Below are positions 40,361 through 50,412 of a DNA stretch of 64,000 nucleotides, one piece after another. The DNA comes from Rhinopithecus roxellana. Its lineage: Eukaryota; Chordata; Mammalia; Primates; Cercopithecidae. The notes under the pieces are model-generated. The model did no database searches, had not been told where the DNA came from, and was given only the letters and a program-made list of their open reading frames with translations. The DNA is taken from contig NC_044558.1 of the NCBI RefSeq assembly GCF_007565055.1, positions 82,051,444-82,115,443 on the forward strand, given 5' to 3'. The stretch's first letter is position 1, and every line of letters begins with the position of its first letter. The position numbers and the translations under genes were made by a program.

Positions 40361-40670
40361 GTTTTTTCTTTTTCTTTTTTTTTTTTTTTTTGAGACAGAG
40401 TCTTGCTCTGTCACCAGGCTGGAGTACAGTGGCATGGTCTTGGCTCACTGCAACCTCCGCCTCCCGGGTTCAAGCCATTCTCCTGCCTCAGCCTCCTGAG
40501 TAGCTGGGATTACAGGCTCCCGCCACCACGCCCGGCTAAGTTTTGTATTTTTAGTAGACGGGATTTTACCATGTTGGCCAGGCTGGTCTCTAACTCCTGG
40601 CCTCAGGTGATCCACCCGCCTCAGCCTCCCAAAGTGCTGGGATTACAGCTGTGAGCCATCATGCCTAGCC
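40361..40670 (-). mobile_element. Alu, antisense (AluS-like)
   Basis: Bracketed by GAGTGTGCATGTTTT (40346-40360, 40671-40685). Confidence 0.92.
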
Positions 40671-40685
40671 GAGTGTGCATGTTTT

Positions 40686-41814
40686 CAATCTCTTCCTGTT
40701 CTGATGCTCAGAGTTGACAACTACACAAAGACTGCAACTGGCTTTGCTTTTTGTCCTGATGGTATCTCACAAGGCTTCCCTAATGCAGGCAGTCTTACCT
40801 TCTAGACAACCTACCAACCCTTGTCCACAACACACTTCTGGGGCCCTAATAAGGGAACACTTTGTAAATGAAATGTGAGTGAAATCAGAAAGGTTTCCTG
40901 CAAGGTTGTTTTCTGAGACTTGGGAAATAATAAAAATCTGTACCGGAAATTCACGAAGTGCCTATTTTTCTAAAACTGTTCTACCAGCTGACAACAATTT
41001 TAAGCCACAGCAGGTTGGTCCAGTTCCTGCGTAATATCACGAGAGATTCAAACTCCTATGTGAAAACCTAGCAATGGTACTAAATCATTTATTTTGCATG
41101 AAACATCTTGAATTTTCACAATATGAACTTTCAAAGACAGCCATTTATCAAAATGCTAAATGTCACTTTTTTGAAAATCACCTGAACAGTATGGTACTTG
41201 CTCAAAGTCGTCAGAAGTTAAGGTCAGCAGCTCCAGCTCTCAAGCACACCAGAGACTAGATGATCAAGAGAGAAAGGAAAAATCAATCCATCAGAACTGG
41301 CTGTAATTCTTTCATTGATCCTGACCACTCCCTATTCTTCATTTTCATTTCACCACCACTTCTGTCGAACTTTATCTTTTCAAAGGGCTGGAAGGCTGCC
41401 ATAGATCACAGCCCAGCAACTTTGGTTTTTAATTTTAAATGTCAGCCAGAAAAAGAAGAAAGGCAGTCGGCATTTTAAGTGAGAGTGGAGGTACATTTGT
41501 TCAAGAATGCTGACCTGGCTGTGCAGACTGCCTTCTGGTATTAGGGCTCTGGACATTCTCCTTGGATTCACTTTTCTATCCCATTTTTATTTCAATTCAG
41601 CAAACCCTTGGGCTATGGATATAAAGATAAAAAGGATCCAATTTATTCTGACCAGTTTAGTGTTCCTCCTCTCAGGAGTCTCAGAGGAGTGTGATTACAT
41701 CATAACCTCTTTTTGCCACGTACTCAAGATGATCATTTCAAATAGATGGGAGAGAATCAAATTCTCTACTGCCAAATTAAATTTGAATACTAGCTCCTTA
41801 CAAATGCCCTTCTG
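40686..41814 (+). other. Unique intergenic stretch
   Basis: 1.1 kb between RILPL1 and SNRNP35 with no Alu. Holds AATAAA at 40929-40934 followed by T-rich sequence (a possible distal poly(A) site) and duplication copy 2. Confidence 0.45.
41157..41301 (+). repeat. Local duplication, copy 2
   Basis: Homologous to 37627-37720 in the same order and strand. Neither copy matches a repeat family I recognise. Confidence 0.7.
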
Positions 41815-42434
41815 GCCGGACACAGTGGCTCATGCCTGTAGTCCTAGCACTTTGGGAGGCTGAGGCAGGTGGATCATTTGAGGTCAAGAGTTGGAGACCA
41901 GGCCAGGAGCGGTGGCTCACACCTGTAATCCCAGCACTTTGGGAGGCCGAGGCAGGTGGATCACCTGAGGTCAGGAGTTCGAGAACAGTCTGGCCAACAT
42001 GGTGAAACCTCGTCTCTACTAAAAATACAAAAATTAGCTGGGCACGGTGGCACGCGCCTGTAATCCCAGCTACTTGGGAGGCTGAGGCAGAAGAATCACT
42101 TGAACTGGGAGGCAGAAGTTGCAGTGAGCCAAGATCACGCCATTGCACTCCAGCCTGAAGAACTAGAGTGAAACTGTCTCAAAAAAAAAAAAAGAGTTGG
42201 AGATCAGCCTGACCAACATGGTGAAACCCTGTCTCTACTAAAAATACAAAAATCAGCCAGGCATGGCAGCACATGCCTGTAATCCCAACTACTGGGGAGG
42301 CTAAGGCAGGAGGATCACCTGAACCCAGGAAGTGAAGGTTGCAGTGAGCCAAGATCGCGCCACTGCACTCCAGCTCTGGCAACAGAGTGCGACTCTGTCT
42401 CAAAAAAAAAAAAAAAAGAAAAGAAAAGAAACTG
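41815..42434 (+). mobile_element. Alu, sense, split by a nested Alu
   Basis: Parts 41815-41900 and 42191-42434; TGCCCTTCT before the head and after the tail. Confidence 0.87.
41901..42190 (+). mobile_element. Alu, sense, nested
   Basis: GGCCAGGAGCGGTGG head; AAGAGTTGGAGA duplicated at both joints. Confidence 0.9.
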
Positions 42435-42577
42435 CCCTTCTGTACAGATGCCAGTAACGACAAAATTGCTTCTTGATCCTGTTAAATAACATGTCCTTAG
42501 AACTATGTGAGGAAGATGACAAATTCATATCAGCTTGAACCAAAGTTCCAGACTGCAAAGAAAACTACTCCACACCC

Positions 42578-42687
42578 CATGATCATCAGGAAGTTTTATT
42601 CAACCATGAGACTCGAGCTGCGTTGAAAGACAATCCCCCTCCACTCATTTCCAGTGTATCTTCACTTTGGGGTCTGCTGTTGGGCCT
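42578..42687 (-). terminator. SNRNP35: SNRNP35 3' UTR with poly(A) signal
   Basis: Read on the minus strand, the sequence after the TAG is a short 3' UTR with a canonical AATAAA at 42600-42595, about 90 nt past the stop. Cleavage is expected about 15-25 nt further, near 42575-42580. The exact cleavage site is inferred. Confidence 0.8.
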
Positions 42688-43428
42688 CTACTTGCCTCTT
42701 TCCTTCTTCTCCCTCCCTTTGACCCTGTCATCTCTGAAGTCCCTCTCTCTCTCCCAGTCATTGTCAGGCCACAACCTCGTGGGCTCTCTTTCCTGCCATC
42801 GCTTCTCCCGGCCCCTGTCATGGTCTCGATCCCTTGTCCTCGAGTCCCAGTGTCTTTCTCGGGATCGAGATCGCTCCCGCCTTTCCCGTTTTGCCTCTCT
42901 ATAGAGGTCGTTTTTAACAACTGGCAAGTTAATAGGTTTTCGAAAAGGCCGGTCCCGTCCCCCAAATCTCAGTTGTCCAGACTCCTTTTTTCCCCCCAGA
43001 CCGCCTCCAAGTCGCCGAGGGATCCACCCTTTGAGAGTCCTTTCCAGCTCGTAGTCCACAAATATCTCATGCTGGTCAATAACCAGGCCGTCAGCATCTC
43101 GGTAAGCTTTGATCACAGCACGCTCCTCCTTGTATTCGATGAAGGCATAGCCCTTTGAAAAGCCTGTGACCAAGTCCCTGACCAGCCGAAGCCGCCGGAT
43201 GTCACCATAGCGGGAAAAGACTTCCTTTAATTTGTCCTCCTTGGTCTGCAAGTTTAGTCTGGCCACAAACAGGGTGAGGAGGGGATCTCCTATGACACCT
43301 TTGTTGGGGACATATCGTGCCAGCATTGCCCTCCAGACTGCACGGTCATGTGGGTCTTCATCAGTGCCATCGATGCTGCCCGCTTTGAGTGGATCATACT
43401 CCTTGGCAATGGGCATCCAATCATTCAT
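42688..43428 (-). CDS. SNRNP35: SNRNP35, U11/U12 small nuclear ribonucleoprotein 35 kDa protein
   Basis: Intact 246-codon frame on the minus strand, ATG at 43428, TAG at 42690-42688; length matches the known 246-aa protein. Component of the U11/U12 di-snRNP that recognises U12-type introns in the nucleus; its RRM resembles that of U1-70K. Seen: N-terminal MNDWMPIAKEYDPLKAGSID, RRM about residues 51-129 with RNP2 LFVARL (53-58) and RNP1 KGYAFIEY (92-99), a Gly-rich hinge RRLGGGLGGKK (139-148), and an Arg/Glu/Asp-rich tail with RSRSR (186-190) to the end. The start is set by the acceptor: TATTCTTAG ends at 43432 and the exon opens AACATG. The whole CDS is in one exon but is not a retrocopy, because a matching 5' exon and CpG promoter lie 7.7 kb upstream. 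Convergent with RILPL1. Confidence 0.97.
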   Translation of the reverse strand: MNDWMPIAKEYDPLKAGSIDGTDEDPHDRAVWRAMLARYVPNKGVIGDPLLTLFVARLNLQTKEDKLKEVFSRYGDIRRLRLVRDLVTGFSKGYAFIEYKEERAVIKAYRDADGLVIDQHEIFVDYELERTLKGWIPRRLGGGLGGKKESGQLRFGGRDRPFRKPINLPVVKNDLYREAKRERRERSRSRERHWDSRTRDRDHDRGREKRWQEREPTRLWPDNDWERERDFRDDRVKGREKKERGK

Positions 43429-43454
43429 GTTCTAAGAATAAGAGCAAGCATGGA

Positions 43455-43635
43455 TGGAGCATCTACTCCAAGCCACTCATTCAACCCTTACAACCCCATG
43501 AAATGGATACTATCATTCACCCCTTCTTGAAGACAGGAAAGGAAGGGAACACCCACAGAGGCTAAGTCCTCCCCGCTAGTAAGTGGGGGAGACAGCATCA
43601 AAGCCAGGCAGTTGTGCTCCAGAGAAGCCCTTACC
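43455..43635 (-). mobile_element. MIR/L2-type fragment
   Basis: AACCCTTACAACCCCATGAAATGG, ACACCCACAGAGGCTAAGTCC, AGCATCAAAGCCAGGC are reverse MIR wording. Confidence 0.6.
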
Positions 43636-44433
43636 CACTCCTGCAAATGCCCTCTTGGGAAGCAGAGGGAGGCGTGCTTGGGTTTCATCCATATATGCAT
43701 CATCTGGCTTAGCCACGGGAGGGCACTTACCAACTATGAATACATTACAATGTGGCAGCGTGGATCAAAACCAGACTTCCCTTTCAGAACCTTAAAAATG
43801 ATCATAGGAAAACTAGCCCAGGAACTGCTGGTGGAAAATGGCATTTTAAAAACTCTACTACCAAGAATTTCAAACAAATGCCAACATAGAGAATCATATA
43901 ATAACCCTCCACAAACTCACCTGGCTCAACTAGAACCACCATGCACATGTGGCCAGAATAAGCTGCCCCCAGATAATTCTGAAACAATTTCTAGATATCG
44001 CATCATTCATGTGGAAATTTTTTACTACGCATCGTTAAAAGATACAAGAGAAAATGGGGATTTGGATGCACCATTTAAAAGTACAAGAGAAAATGGGGAT
44101 TTGGATGCACCATTTTGCAGTAAACAGACAATAAAACTAAGGCTACAGTGACCAGCAGCGAGTTATTTGGTTCAAAAGGAACACGGGATTTCTTCTCAGC
44201 TCCCTGGCTGATAATCCATTTAGCCTGGGAGCATGATAATTTACTGCAATGGTAACTTTTTGCCCAGCAAGCGCACTTCAGTTGTCATGCCTTCTGATAC
44301 ATAATTAATTCATGTGAATCTTTGCTGGAATAATAAAATGCTTACTAACATTTCAGACCCGGCTAATGCTTATGTGACCAACCTGCAAAGCTGTACAGCC
44401 AATGCTGAAATATGTTACTTAAAAACCTTGGCT
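43636..44433 (+). other. Unique sequence in the SNRNP35 intron
   Basis: Repeat-free apart from a 39-bp tandem duplication. The 179-codon plus-strand frame here has no recognised protein. Confidence 0.45.
44043..44115 (+). repeat. Two-copy tandem duplication, period 39 bp
   Basis: 34 bp are identical in both copies (44043-44076 and 44082-44115; TACAAGAGAAAATGGGGATT...GCACCATTT). Confidence 0.95.
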
Positions 44434-44727
44434 GGCTGGGCACAGTGGCTCAGGCCTATAATCCCAGCACTTGGGGAGGCTGAGGTGGGTAGATCACCTG
44501 AGGTCAGGAGTTCAAGACCAGCCTGACCAACATGGAGAAACCCCATCTCAACTAAAAATACAAAATTAGCCGGGCATGGTTGCAGACGCCTGTAATCCCA
44601 GCTACTCGGGAGGCTGAGGCAGAAGAATCGCTTGAACCGGGTTGGTGGAGGTTGTGGTGAGCCAAGATTGCGCCGTTGCACTCCAGCCTGGGCAACAAGA
44701 GCAAAATTCCATCTCAAAAAAAAAAAA
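44434..44727 (+). mobile_element. Alu, sense
   Basis: GGCTGGGCACAGTGG start, poly(A) to 44727. Confidence 0.88.
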
Positions 44728-44903
44728 AAAACAGCCAGGCAAGGTGGTAGGTGCCTGTAATCCCAACTACTCAGGAGGCTGAGGCAGGAGAATGGCTTGA
44801 ACCCAGGAGGCGGAGGTTGCAGTGAGCCGAGATTGCACCACTGCACTCCAACCTGGGCAACAAAGTGAGGCTGTCTCAAATAAATAAATAAATAAATAAA
44901 CCA
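44728..44903 (+). mobile_element. Alu right-arm fragment, sense
   Basis: Begins in the linker (AGCCAGGCAAGGTGG), ends with (AAAT)n at 44879-44899. Confidence 0.82.
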
Positions 44904-44927
44904 ACCACTAAAAACCAGGTCTTTCCG

Positions 44928-45222
44928 GCCAGGCACAGTGGCTCACGTCTAATTCCAGCACTTTGAGAGGCCGAGGCGGGAGGATTATGAGGTCAGGAGA
45001 CCGAGACCATCCTGGCTAACAAGGAAAAAACCCGTCTCTACTAAAAATACAAAAAAATTAGCTGAGCATGGTGGTGGGCACCTGTAGTCCCAGCTACTTG
45101 GGAGGCTGAGACAGAAGAAAGGCGTGAACGCAGGAGGCAGAGCTTGCAGTCAGCCGAGATCGCACCACTGCACTCTAGCCTGGGCAACAGATCGAGACTC
45201 CGTCCCAAAAAAAAAAAAACAG
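44928..45222 (+). mobile_element. Alu, sense (AluY-like)
   Basis: GGCCAGGCACAGTGGCTC start, A tail at 45210. Confidence 0.88.
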
Positions 45223-45264
45223 CTTTTTCCTGGAAGAAGTTCCAAAAGTTAAGAGAAAAAAAAA

Positions 45265-45604
45265 CTGGCAGGCACAGTAGCTCACACCTGTAATCCCAGC
45301 AATTTGGGAGGCCAAGGAGGGCAGATCACGAGGTCAGGAGTTTGAGACCATTCTGGTCAAGGAGTTTGAGACCAGTCTGGACAACATGGTGAAACCCCGT
45401 CTCTACTAAAAATAAAAAAATTAGGCATGGTGACATGTGCCTGCAGTCCCAGCTACTCAGGAGGTTGAGGCAGGAGAATGGCGTGAACCCGGGAGGCAGA
45501 GGTTGCAGTGAGCCAAGGTCACATAATCGCACTCCAGACTGCACAACAAAGCAAGAGTCTGTCTCAAAAAAAAAAAAAAAAAAAGAAGAAAGAAAAAAAA
45601 AAAA
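45265..45604 (+). mobile_element. Alu, sense
   Basis: ACTGGCAGGCACAGTAGC start; GGAGTTTGAGACCA is locally duplicated at 45338 and 45361; tail AAGAAGAAAG. Confidence 0.86.
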
Positions 45605-45606
45605 CT

Positions 45607-45915
45607 TGGCCTGGCGCAGTGGCTCACGACTGTAATCCCAATACTTTAGGAGGCCAAAGTGGGAGGATCACTTGAGCTCAGGAGTTGAAGAGCAGACTGG
45701 GCAACATATCAAGACCTCATTTCTACTAAAATTCAAAAATATCAGCCAGGCATGGTGGTGCACGCCTGTAGTCCCAGCTACTAGGGGGGCTGAGACAGGA
45801 GGATGGCTTGAGCCTTGGAACTTGAGGCGGCAGTGAGCCTTGATCATGCCACTGTACTCCAGTGTGGGTAACAGAGTGAGACCCTGTCTCAAAAAAAAAA
45901 CAAAAACAAAAAACC
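45607..45915 (+). mobile_element. Alu, sense (AluJ-like)
   Basis: GGCCTGGCGCAGTGG start, (CAAAAA)n tail. Confidence 0.86.
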
Positions 45916-46175
45916 AGGTTTCTGTGAAATATGTACAGTAGTTATTCCCAACAGCATTTTTCCATAATATTTATTAAAATATCTATAACATTTTTCCTCT
46001 TACTCAAATTTTCCTCAAGGATCTTTCTGCTTTATTTCTTCCTCAGTTGATGGGTTATATAGGGGAGTGATTACTTACAGGTGCACTGTGAGTTTTTTTT
46101 TCCTCAGTAAAAAAGCCAAACACCTACAGAATAAAATCCAAAATCAATGGCACTGCACTCAAGACCTCTGACCCT
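45916..46175 (+). other. Unique SNRNP35-intron sequence
   Basis: No feature recognised. Confidence 0.4.
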
Positions 46176-46473
46176 AGACCAGGCACGGTGGCTCACACCT
46201 ATAATCCCAGCACTTTAGAAGGCTAAGATGGGAGGATCACTTGAGGTCAGGAGTTCAAGACCAGCCTGGCCAACATGGTGAAACCCCTATCTACTAAAAA
46301 TACAAAAAATTAGCTGGCATGGTGGTGCACACCTGTAGTCCCAGCTACTTGAGAGGCTGAGGTAGGAGAATCACTTGAACCCAGGAGGCGAAGGTTGCAG
46401 TGAGCCGAGATCATGCCACTGCACTCCAGCCTGGGCAACAGAGTGAGACTCCCGTCTCAGAAGAAAAAAAAAA
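46176..46473 (+). mobile_element. Alu, sense
   Basis: ACCAGGCACGGTGGCTC start; CTCTGACCCT on both sides. Confidence 0.9.
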
Positions 46474-46499
46474 TCTCTGACCCTCACTTAGCCTCTCAC

Positions 46500-46875
46500 C
46501 ATGTCCCATCATAAAACGTATTCTACGTTTTTCCTGATCCCTTCAACAGGAACAAAGCCTGTTTGTAAACTACCCAGGCTTGCTCCTCCTTCCTTGAATG
46601 TGCCCTGATTCCCCAGCCCCATGCCTTTCCCAGTACATTTTTTCTTTTTTTTTTTGGCCTAAACCGTTAGTGCAAACATCTCAGGATGATTTCCTCTCCT
46701 GGGAATATCCTCTCCCTGCCTCTCTCTTCCATATCCACTTGCAGGAATTCTCCTGGGCCTGTCAAGTCCAGCTTCAGCTCCCTCCATCATGAAGCAATTG
46801 TGTCTCTCCCACAGCTCACTGAACCTTCTAAAGTCCTGATCATGCTTTGCCCAACACACAGTAAACACTCTTCAG
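46500..46875 (+). mobile_element. L2-like 3' region
   Basis: CTTGAATGTGCCCTGATTCC, CATGCCTTTCCC..., and CACACAGTAAACACTC resemble the L2 3' region in order. Diverged. Confidence 0.5.
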
Positions 46876-46954
46876 GCTGGTGGCTCCAGATCCTAGGATG
46901 CTTTCTGATAAATGCTGGGGAACTGAACCAACTCCAATCAAAAATCATAGAACT

Positions 46955-47248
46955 GGCCCAGCACAGTGGCTCACGCCTGTAATCCCAGCACTTTAGGAGG
47001 CCGAGGTGGGTGGATCACCAGACGTCAGGAGTTCGAGACCAGCCTGGTCAACATGGTGAAACTCCATCTCTACAAAAAATACAAAAATTAGCTGGGCAGT
47101 AGTGGCATGCACCTGTTATCCCAGCTACTCTGGAGGCTGAGGCATGAGGACTGCTTGAACCCGGGAGACGGAGGTTGTGGTGAACAGGGATGGTGCCACT
47201 GCACTCCAGCCTGGCAACAAAGCAAGACTCTCTCTAAAAAAAAAAAAA
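46955..47248 (+). mobile_element. Alu, sense
   Basis: Starts GGCCCAGCACAGTGG after AAAATCATAGAACT (46941-46954). Confidence 0.9.
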
Positions 47249-47262
47249 AAAATCATAGAACT

Positions 47263-47549
47263 GGCCCAGCGCGGTGGCTCTTGCCCGTAATCCCAGCACC
47301 TTGGGAGGCCAAGGCGGGCAGGATCACGAGGTCAGGAGCTCAAGACCAGCCTCAGCAACATAGCGAAACCCCATCTCTACTAAAACTACAAAAATTAGCT
47401 GGGTGTGGCGGCGGGTGCCTGTAATCCCAGCTACTTGGGAGGCTGAGGCAGGAGAATCACCTGAAACCCGGAGTCAGAGGTTGCAGCGAGCTGAGATTAT
47501 GCCACTACACTCCAGCCTGGGCAACACAGCAATACTCCGTCTCAAAAAA
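47263..47549 (+). mobile_element. Alu, sense
   Basis: Starts GGCCCAGCGCGGTGG after AAAATCATAGAACT (47249-47262); a third copy follows at 47550-47563. Confidence 0.9.
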
Positions 47550-47563
47550 AAAATCATAGAACT

Positions 47564-47850
47564 TTTTTTAGTCCAAATCAGGCAAACCTGATCTTTGAGA
47601 AATGAGAAGCAGGATAATGACACTGTTTACTGACCACATGGTAAAAGGAGGGCAATATGTCTGTCATCATCAAGAAGCAACTGTGCAGAGGCTGCCTCTC
47701 TGCTGTCAGTAAAAGAATGAAAAACAGATGGAGTGACAGAAGGAGCACAGGATGAGAGGGAGACAATTTCAGTCCTGGTCTGGGCTCTGGCTCTAACTCA
47801 ATTTGTGTCTTCTCTCATGGCTGGAATTTCTCCATGTGAAAAAAAGAAGA
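47564..47850 (+). other. Unique SNRNP35-intron sequence
   Basis: No feature recognised. Confidence 0.4.
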
Positions 47851-47989
47851 GGCTGGGCGTGGTGGCTCATGCCTGTAGTCCCATCACTTTGGGAGGCCAA
47901 AACAGGAGGATCCCTTGAGCCCAGGAGTTCAAGACTAACCTGGGCAACATGGGAAACATGGTGAGACCCTGTCTCTATTTAAAAAAAAA
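47851..47989 (+). mobile_element. Alu left monomer, sense
   Basis: GGCTGGGCGTGGTGG to CTCTATTTAAAAAAAAAA; half element. Confidence 0.82.
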
Positions 47990-47990
47990 A

Positions 47991-48193
47991 GGCCGGGTGC
48001 GGCAGCTCACACCTGTAATCCCAGCACTTGGGGAAGCAGAGGTGGTCAGACTGTCTGAGGTCGGGACTTCGAGACCCGCCTGACCAACATGGAGTAACCC
48101 CGTCTCTACTAAAAATACAAAATTAGCCAGGCATGGTGGTGCATGCCTGTAATCCCAGCTATTCGGGAGGGTGAGACAGGAGAATCGCTTGAA
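47991..48193 (+). mobile_element. Alu, sense, 3'-truncated
   Basis: GGCCGGGTGCGGCAGC start, breaks off at GAATCGCTTGAA where an antisense Alu begins. Confidence 0.85.
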
Positions 48194-48484
48194 TTTTTTT
48201 TTGAGACAGGGTCTTGCTGTTGCCCAGACTGGAGTACAGTGGCACAGTCATGGCTCACTGCAGCCTCAACCTCCTGGGCTCAAGCAATCTTCCCACCCCA
48301 GCCTCGTGAGTACCTGGAATTACTCACTATGCGCCACCATACCCAGCTAACTTTTTTTTTTTTTTAAGAGATGGGGTCTCACTATATTGCATAAGCTGGT
48401 CTTGAACTCCTGGGCTCAAGCTATCCTCCTGCCTCAGCCTCCCAAAGTGCTGGGATTACAGGTGTGAGCCGCCGAACCCAGCCT
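48194..48484 (-). mobile_element. Alu, antisense
   Basis: TTTTTTTTGAGACAGGG to CCGAACCCAGCC; abuts the previous Alu tail-to-tail with no spacer. Confidence 0.87.
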
Positions 48485-48534
48485 GTACTAACCTCTTAAC
48501 TCCTCTCACTTCTCAACAATACCAGGACTAAGGT

Positions 48535-48690
48535 ACTATATTATTATTGCCTTTTCAGATGTGAAAGGTCAGACACAAAAAGGCAATCTTTGCCCACAAT
48601 CCTAAAGCTAAGAAGTAGCCCAGTGGAGGAGTTAGAACCATGGGCAGTGTGGACTCCAGAGCTAAAGCTCTCAATCAATTTCCTCTGATG
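48535..48690 (-). mobile_element. MIR
   Basis: TTATTATTGCCTTTTCAGATG, AAGCTAAGAAGTAGCCCAG, GTGTGGACTCCAGAGCTAAAG are reverse MIR wording. Confidence 0.7.
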
Positions 48691-48838
48691 CTTTTCATAA
48701 AATATAAGGTTTTGGAGATAAAAATGAGAAAAAGAAAACACACAAACCAGTATTCTGGGTGTCTGAGGCTGAGACCCATCCCTCCTCTCCTGAAGGAAAA
48801 GAACCCCTCCCCATTCAACCTTAAAAAGTCACAAGGGG

Positions 48839-49147
48839 GCTGGGCGCGGTGGCTCACGCCTGTAATCCCAGCACTTTGGGAGGCCGAGGTGGGTGGATCA
48901 CGAGGGCAGGAGATCCAGACCATCCTGGCAAACACAGTGAAACCCCGTCTCTACTAAAAATACAAAAAAAAATTAGCCGGGTGTGGTGGCCGTTGCCCGT
49001 AGTCCCAGCTACTCAGGAGGCTGAGGCAGGAGAATGGCATGAATCCGGGAGGCGGAGCTTGCAGTGAGCTGAGATCGCACTACTGCACTCCAGCCTGGGT
49101 GACAGAGCCAGACTCCGTCTCAAAAAAAAAAAAAAAAAAAAAAAAAA
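48839..49147 (+). mobile_element. Alu, sense (AluY-like)
   Basis: GGCTGGGCGCGGTGG start; AAAAAGTCACAAGGGG before (about 48822) and after (49144). Confidence 0.92.
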
Positions 49148-49158
49148 AGTCACAAGGG

Positions 49159-49231
49159 GCCTGGTGTGATGGCTCACGCCAGTAATCCTAGCACTTTGGG
49201 AGGCCAAGATGGGTGGATCATTTGAAGTCAG
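49159..49231 (+). mobile_element. Alu 5' stub, sense
   Basis: First ~73 nt of an Alu only (CCTGGTGTGATGGCTC to TTGAAGTCAGG), then unique sequence. Confidence 0.82.
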
Positions 49232-49495
49232 GAGTCACAAAGATCTACCAAATAAAACTGATACTATTGTGCACAAAGCTCCTGTTCAAAGTTTTAAGAC
49301 CTCTTCAAATTAACATGGAAGAGAATTACAAAGGGATAAGCATGGATTTTGTTCTCTCTCTCATCTGCATGCTTCTATAGATACTAATAGACGGCTTCAC
49401 TGTTTCTCATTAATCTTTCTTGGTGCACTTCCTCCCGGGCAACATTAGGTTGAGATTTCCTACAACAGTCTCTTTCGATTTTTACATTCTCTTTT
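49232..49495 (+). other. Unique SNRNP35-intron sequence
   Basis: No feature recognised. Confidence 0.4.
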
Positions 49496-49804
49496 TTACT
49501 TTATTTATTTATTTATTTATTTAGAGACCAAGTCTCGCTCTGTCACCCAGGCTGGAGTGCAATGGCCAGTCTCGGCTCACTGCAACTTCTGCCTCCTGGG
49601 TTCAAGTGATTTTCCTGCCTCAGCCTCCCAAGTAGCTGGGATGACAGGTGCCCGCCACCACGCCCAGCTAATTTTTGTATTTTTAGTAGAGATAGGATTT
49701 CACCACGTTGGCCAGGCTGGTCTCCAACTCCTGACCTCAGATGACCGGCCTGCCTCAGCCTCCCAAAGTGCTGGGATTACAGGTGTGAAGCACCAAGCCC
49801 GACC
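49496..49804 (-). mobile_element. Alu, antisense, with (TTTA)n tail
   Basis: TTTATTTATTTATTTATTTA then GAGACCAAGTCTCGC; ends AAGCCCGACC. Confidence 0.9.
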
Positions 49805-49857
49805 TCACTCTCTCATTTTATTCATACAGGGGATGAGACCAGAAATGAATGGTGGGG

Positions 49858-49930
49858 GCCAGGTGCGGTGGCTCACGCCTGTAATCCCAACACTTTGGAA
49901 GGCTGAGATTGGTGGATCATTTGAGGTCAG
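49858..49930 (+). mobile_element. Alu 5' stub, sense
   Basis: GGCCAGGTGCGGTGG to TTTGAGGTCAG, first ~73 nt only, ending at the same Alu position as the stub at 49159. Confidence 0.82.
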
Positions 49931-50070
49931 TAAATTTTAAGTTTCAGGTTTCTTATTGTGAAATGTAGCTAAATGTCATTTCACTAGGTTTTTGTGAAGA
50001 TTAGATCATATGGTGTCCACAAAAATGCTTTACAATTATAAATTATTATACAAATTTAGAAAAATTTTGG

Positions 50071-50360
50071 CCAGGCACGCCGTGGCTCAAGCCTGTAATA
50101 CCAGCACTTTGAGAGGCCGAGGCTGGAGGATCGCTTGAGCCCAGAAATTCGAGACCAGTCTGGGCAACAAAGTGAGACTCCGTTTCCATCAGTCAATCAA
50201 TCAATCAATTCTCCGGGCGTGGGGTCGTGCCTATCGTCCCAGATACTTGGAAGGCTGAGGCGGGAGGACCACTTGACCTGAGATGTTGCCGCTGCAGTGA
50301 GCCAAGATCGCGCCACCACTCTCCAGCCTGGACGACTCCCTGTCTCTGGGGAAAAACAAA
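50071..50360 (+). mobile_element. Alu, sense, diverged
   Basis: GGCCAGGCACGCCGTGG start, (TCAA)n in the linker at 50190-50206, tail AAAACAAAAAAATAAATT. Confidence 0.83.
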
Positions 50361-50412
50361 AAAATAAATTAAGCCTCTTCCTGGGTCTTCGGGGTAAGAC
50401 CCTGCCCCTCCT

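Noticed and set aside
40929..40934. AATAAA as the RILPL1 poly(A) signal
   Set aside because: Would imply a 5.6-kb 3' UTR with many Alus; possible but not supportable from sequence alone.
42667..43158. 163-codon plus-strand frame opposite SNRNP35
   Set aside because: Shadow of the SNRNP35 coding strand.
42688..43428. SNRNP35 as a processed pseudogene
   Set aside because: The frame is intact and full length, has a proper acceptor, poly(A) signal and an upstream CpG exon with donor; no target duplication or A tail.
43612..44151. 179-codon plus-strand open frame in the SNRNP35 intron
   Set aside because: No family resemblance, crosses MIR remnants, contains a recent 39-bp duplication; likely chance.
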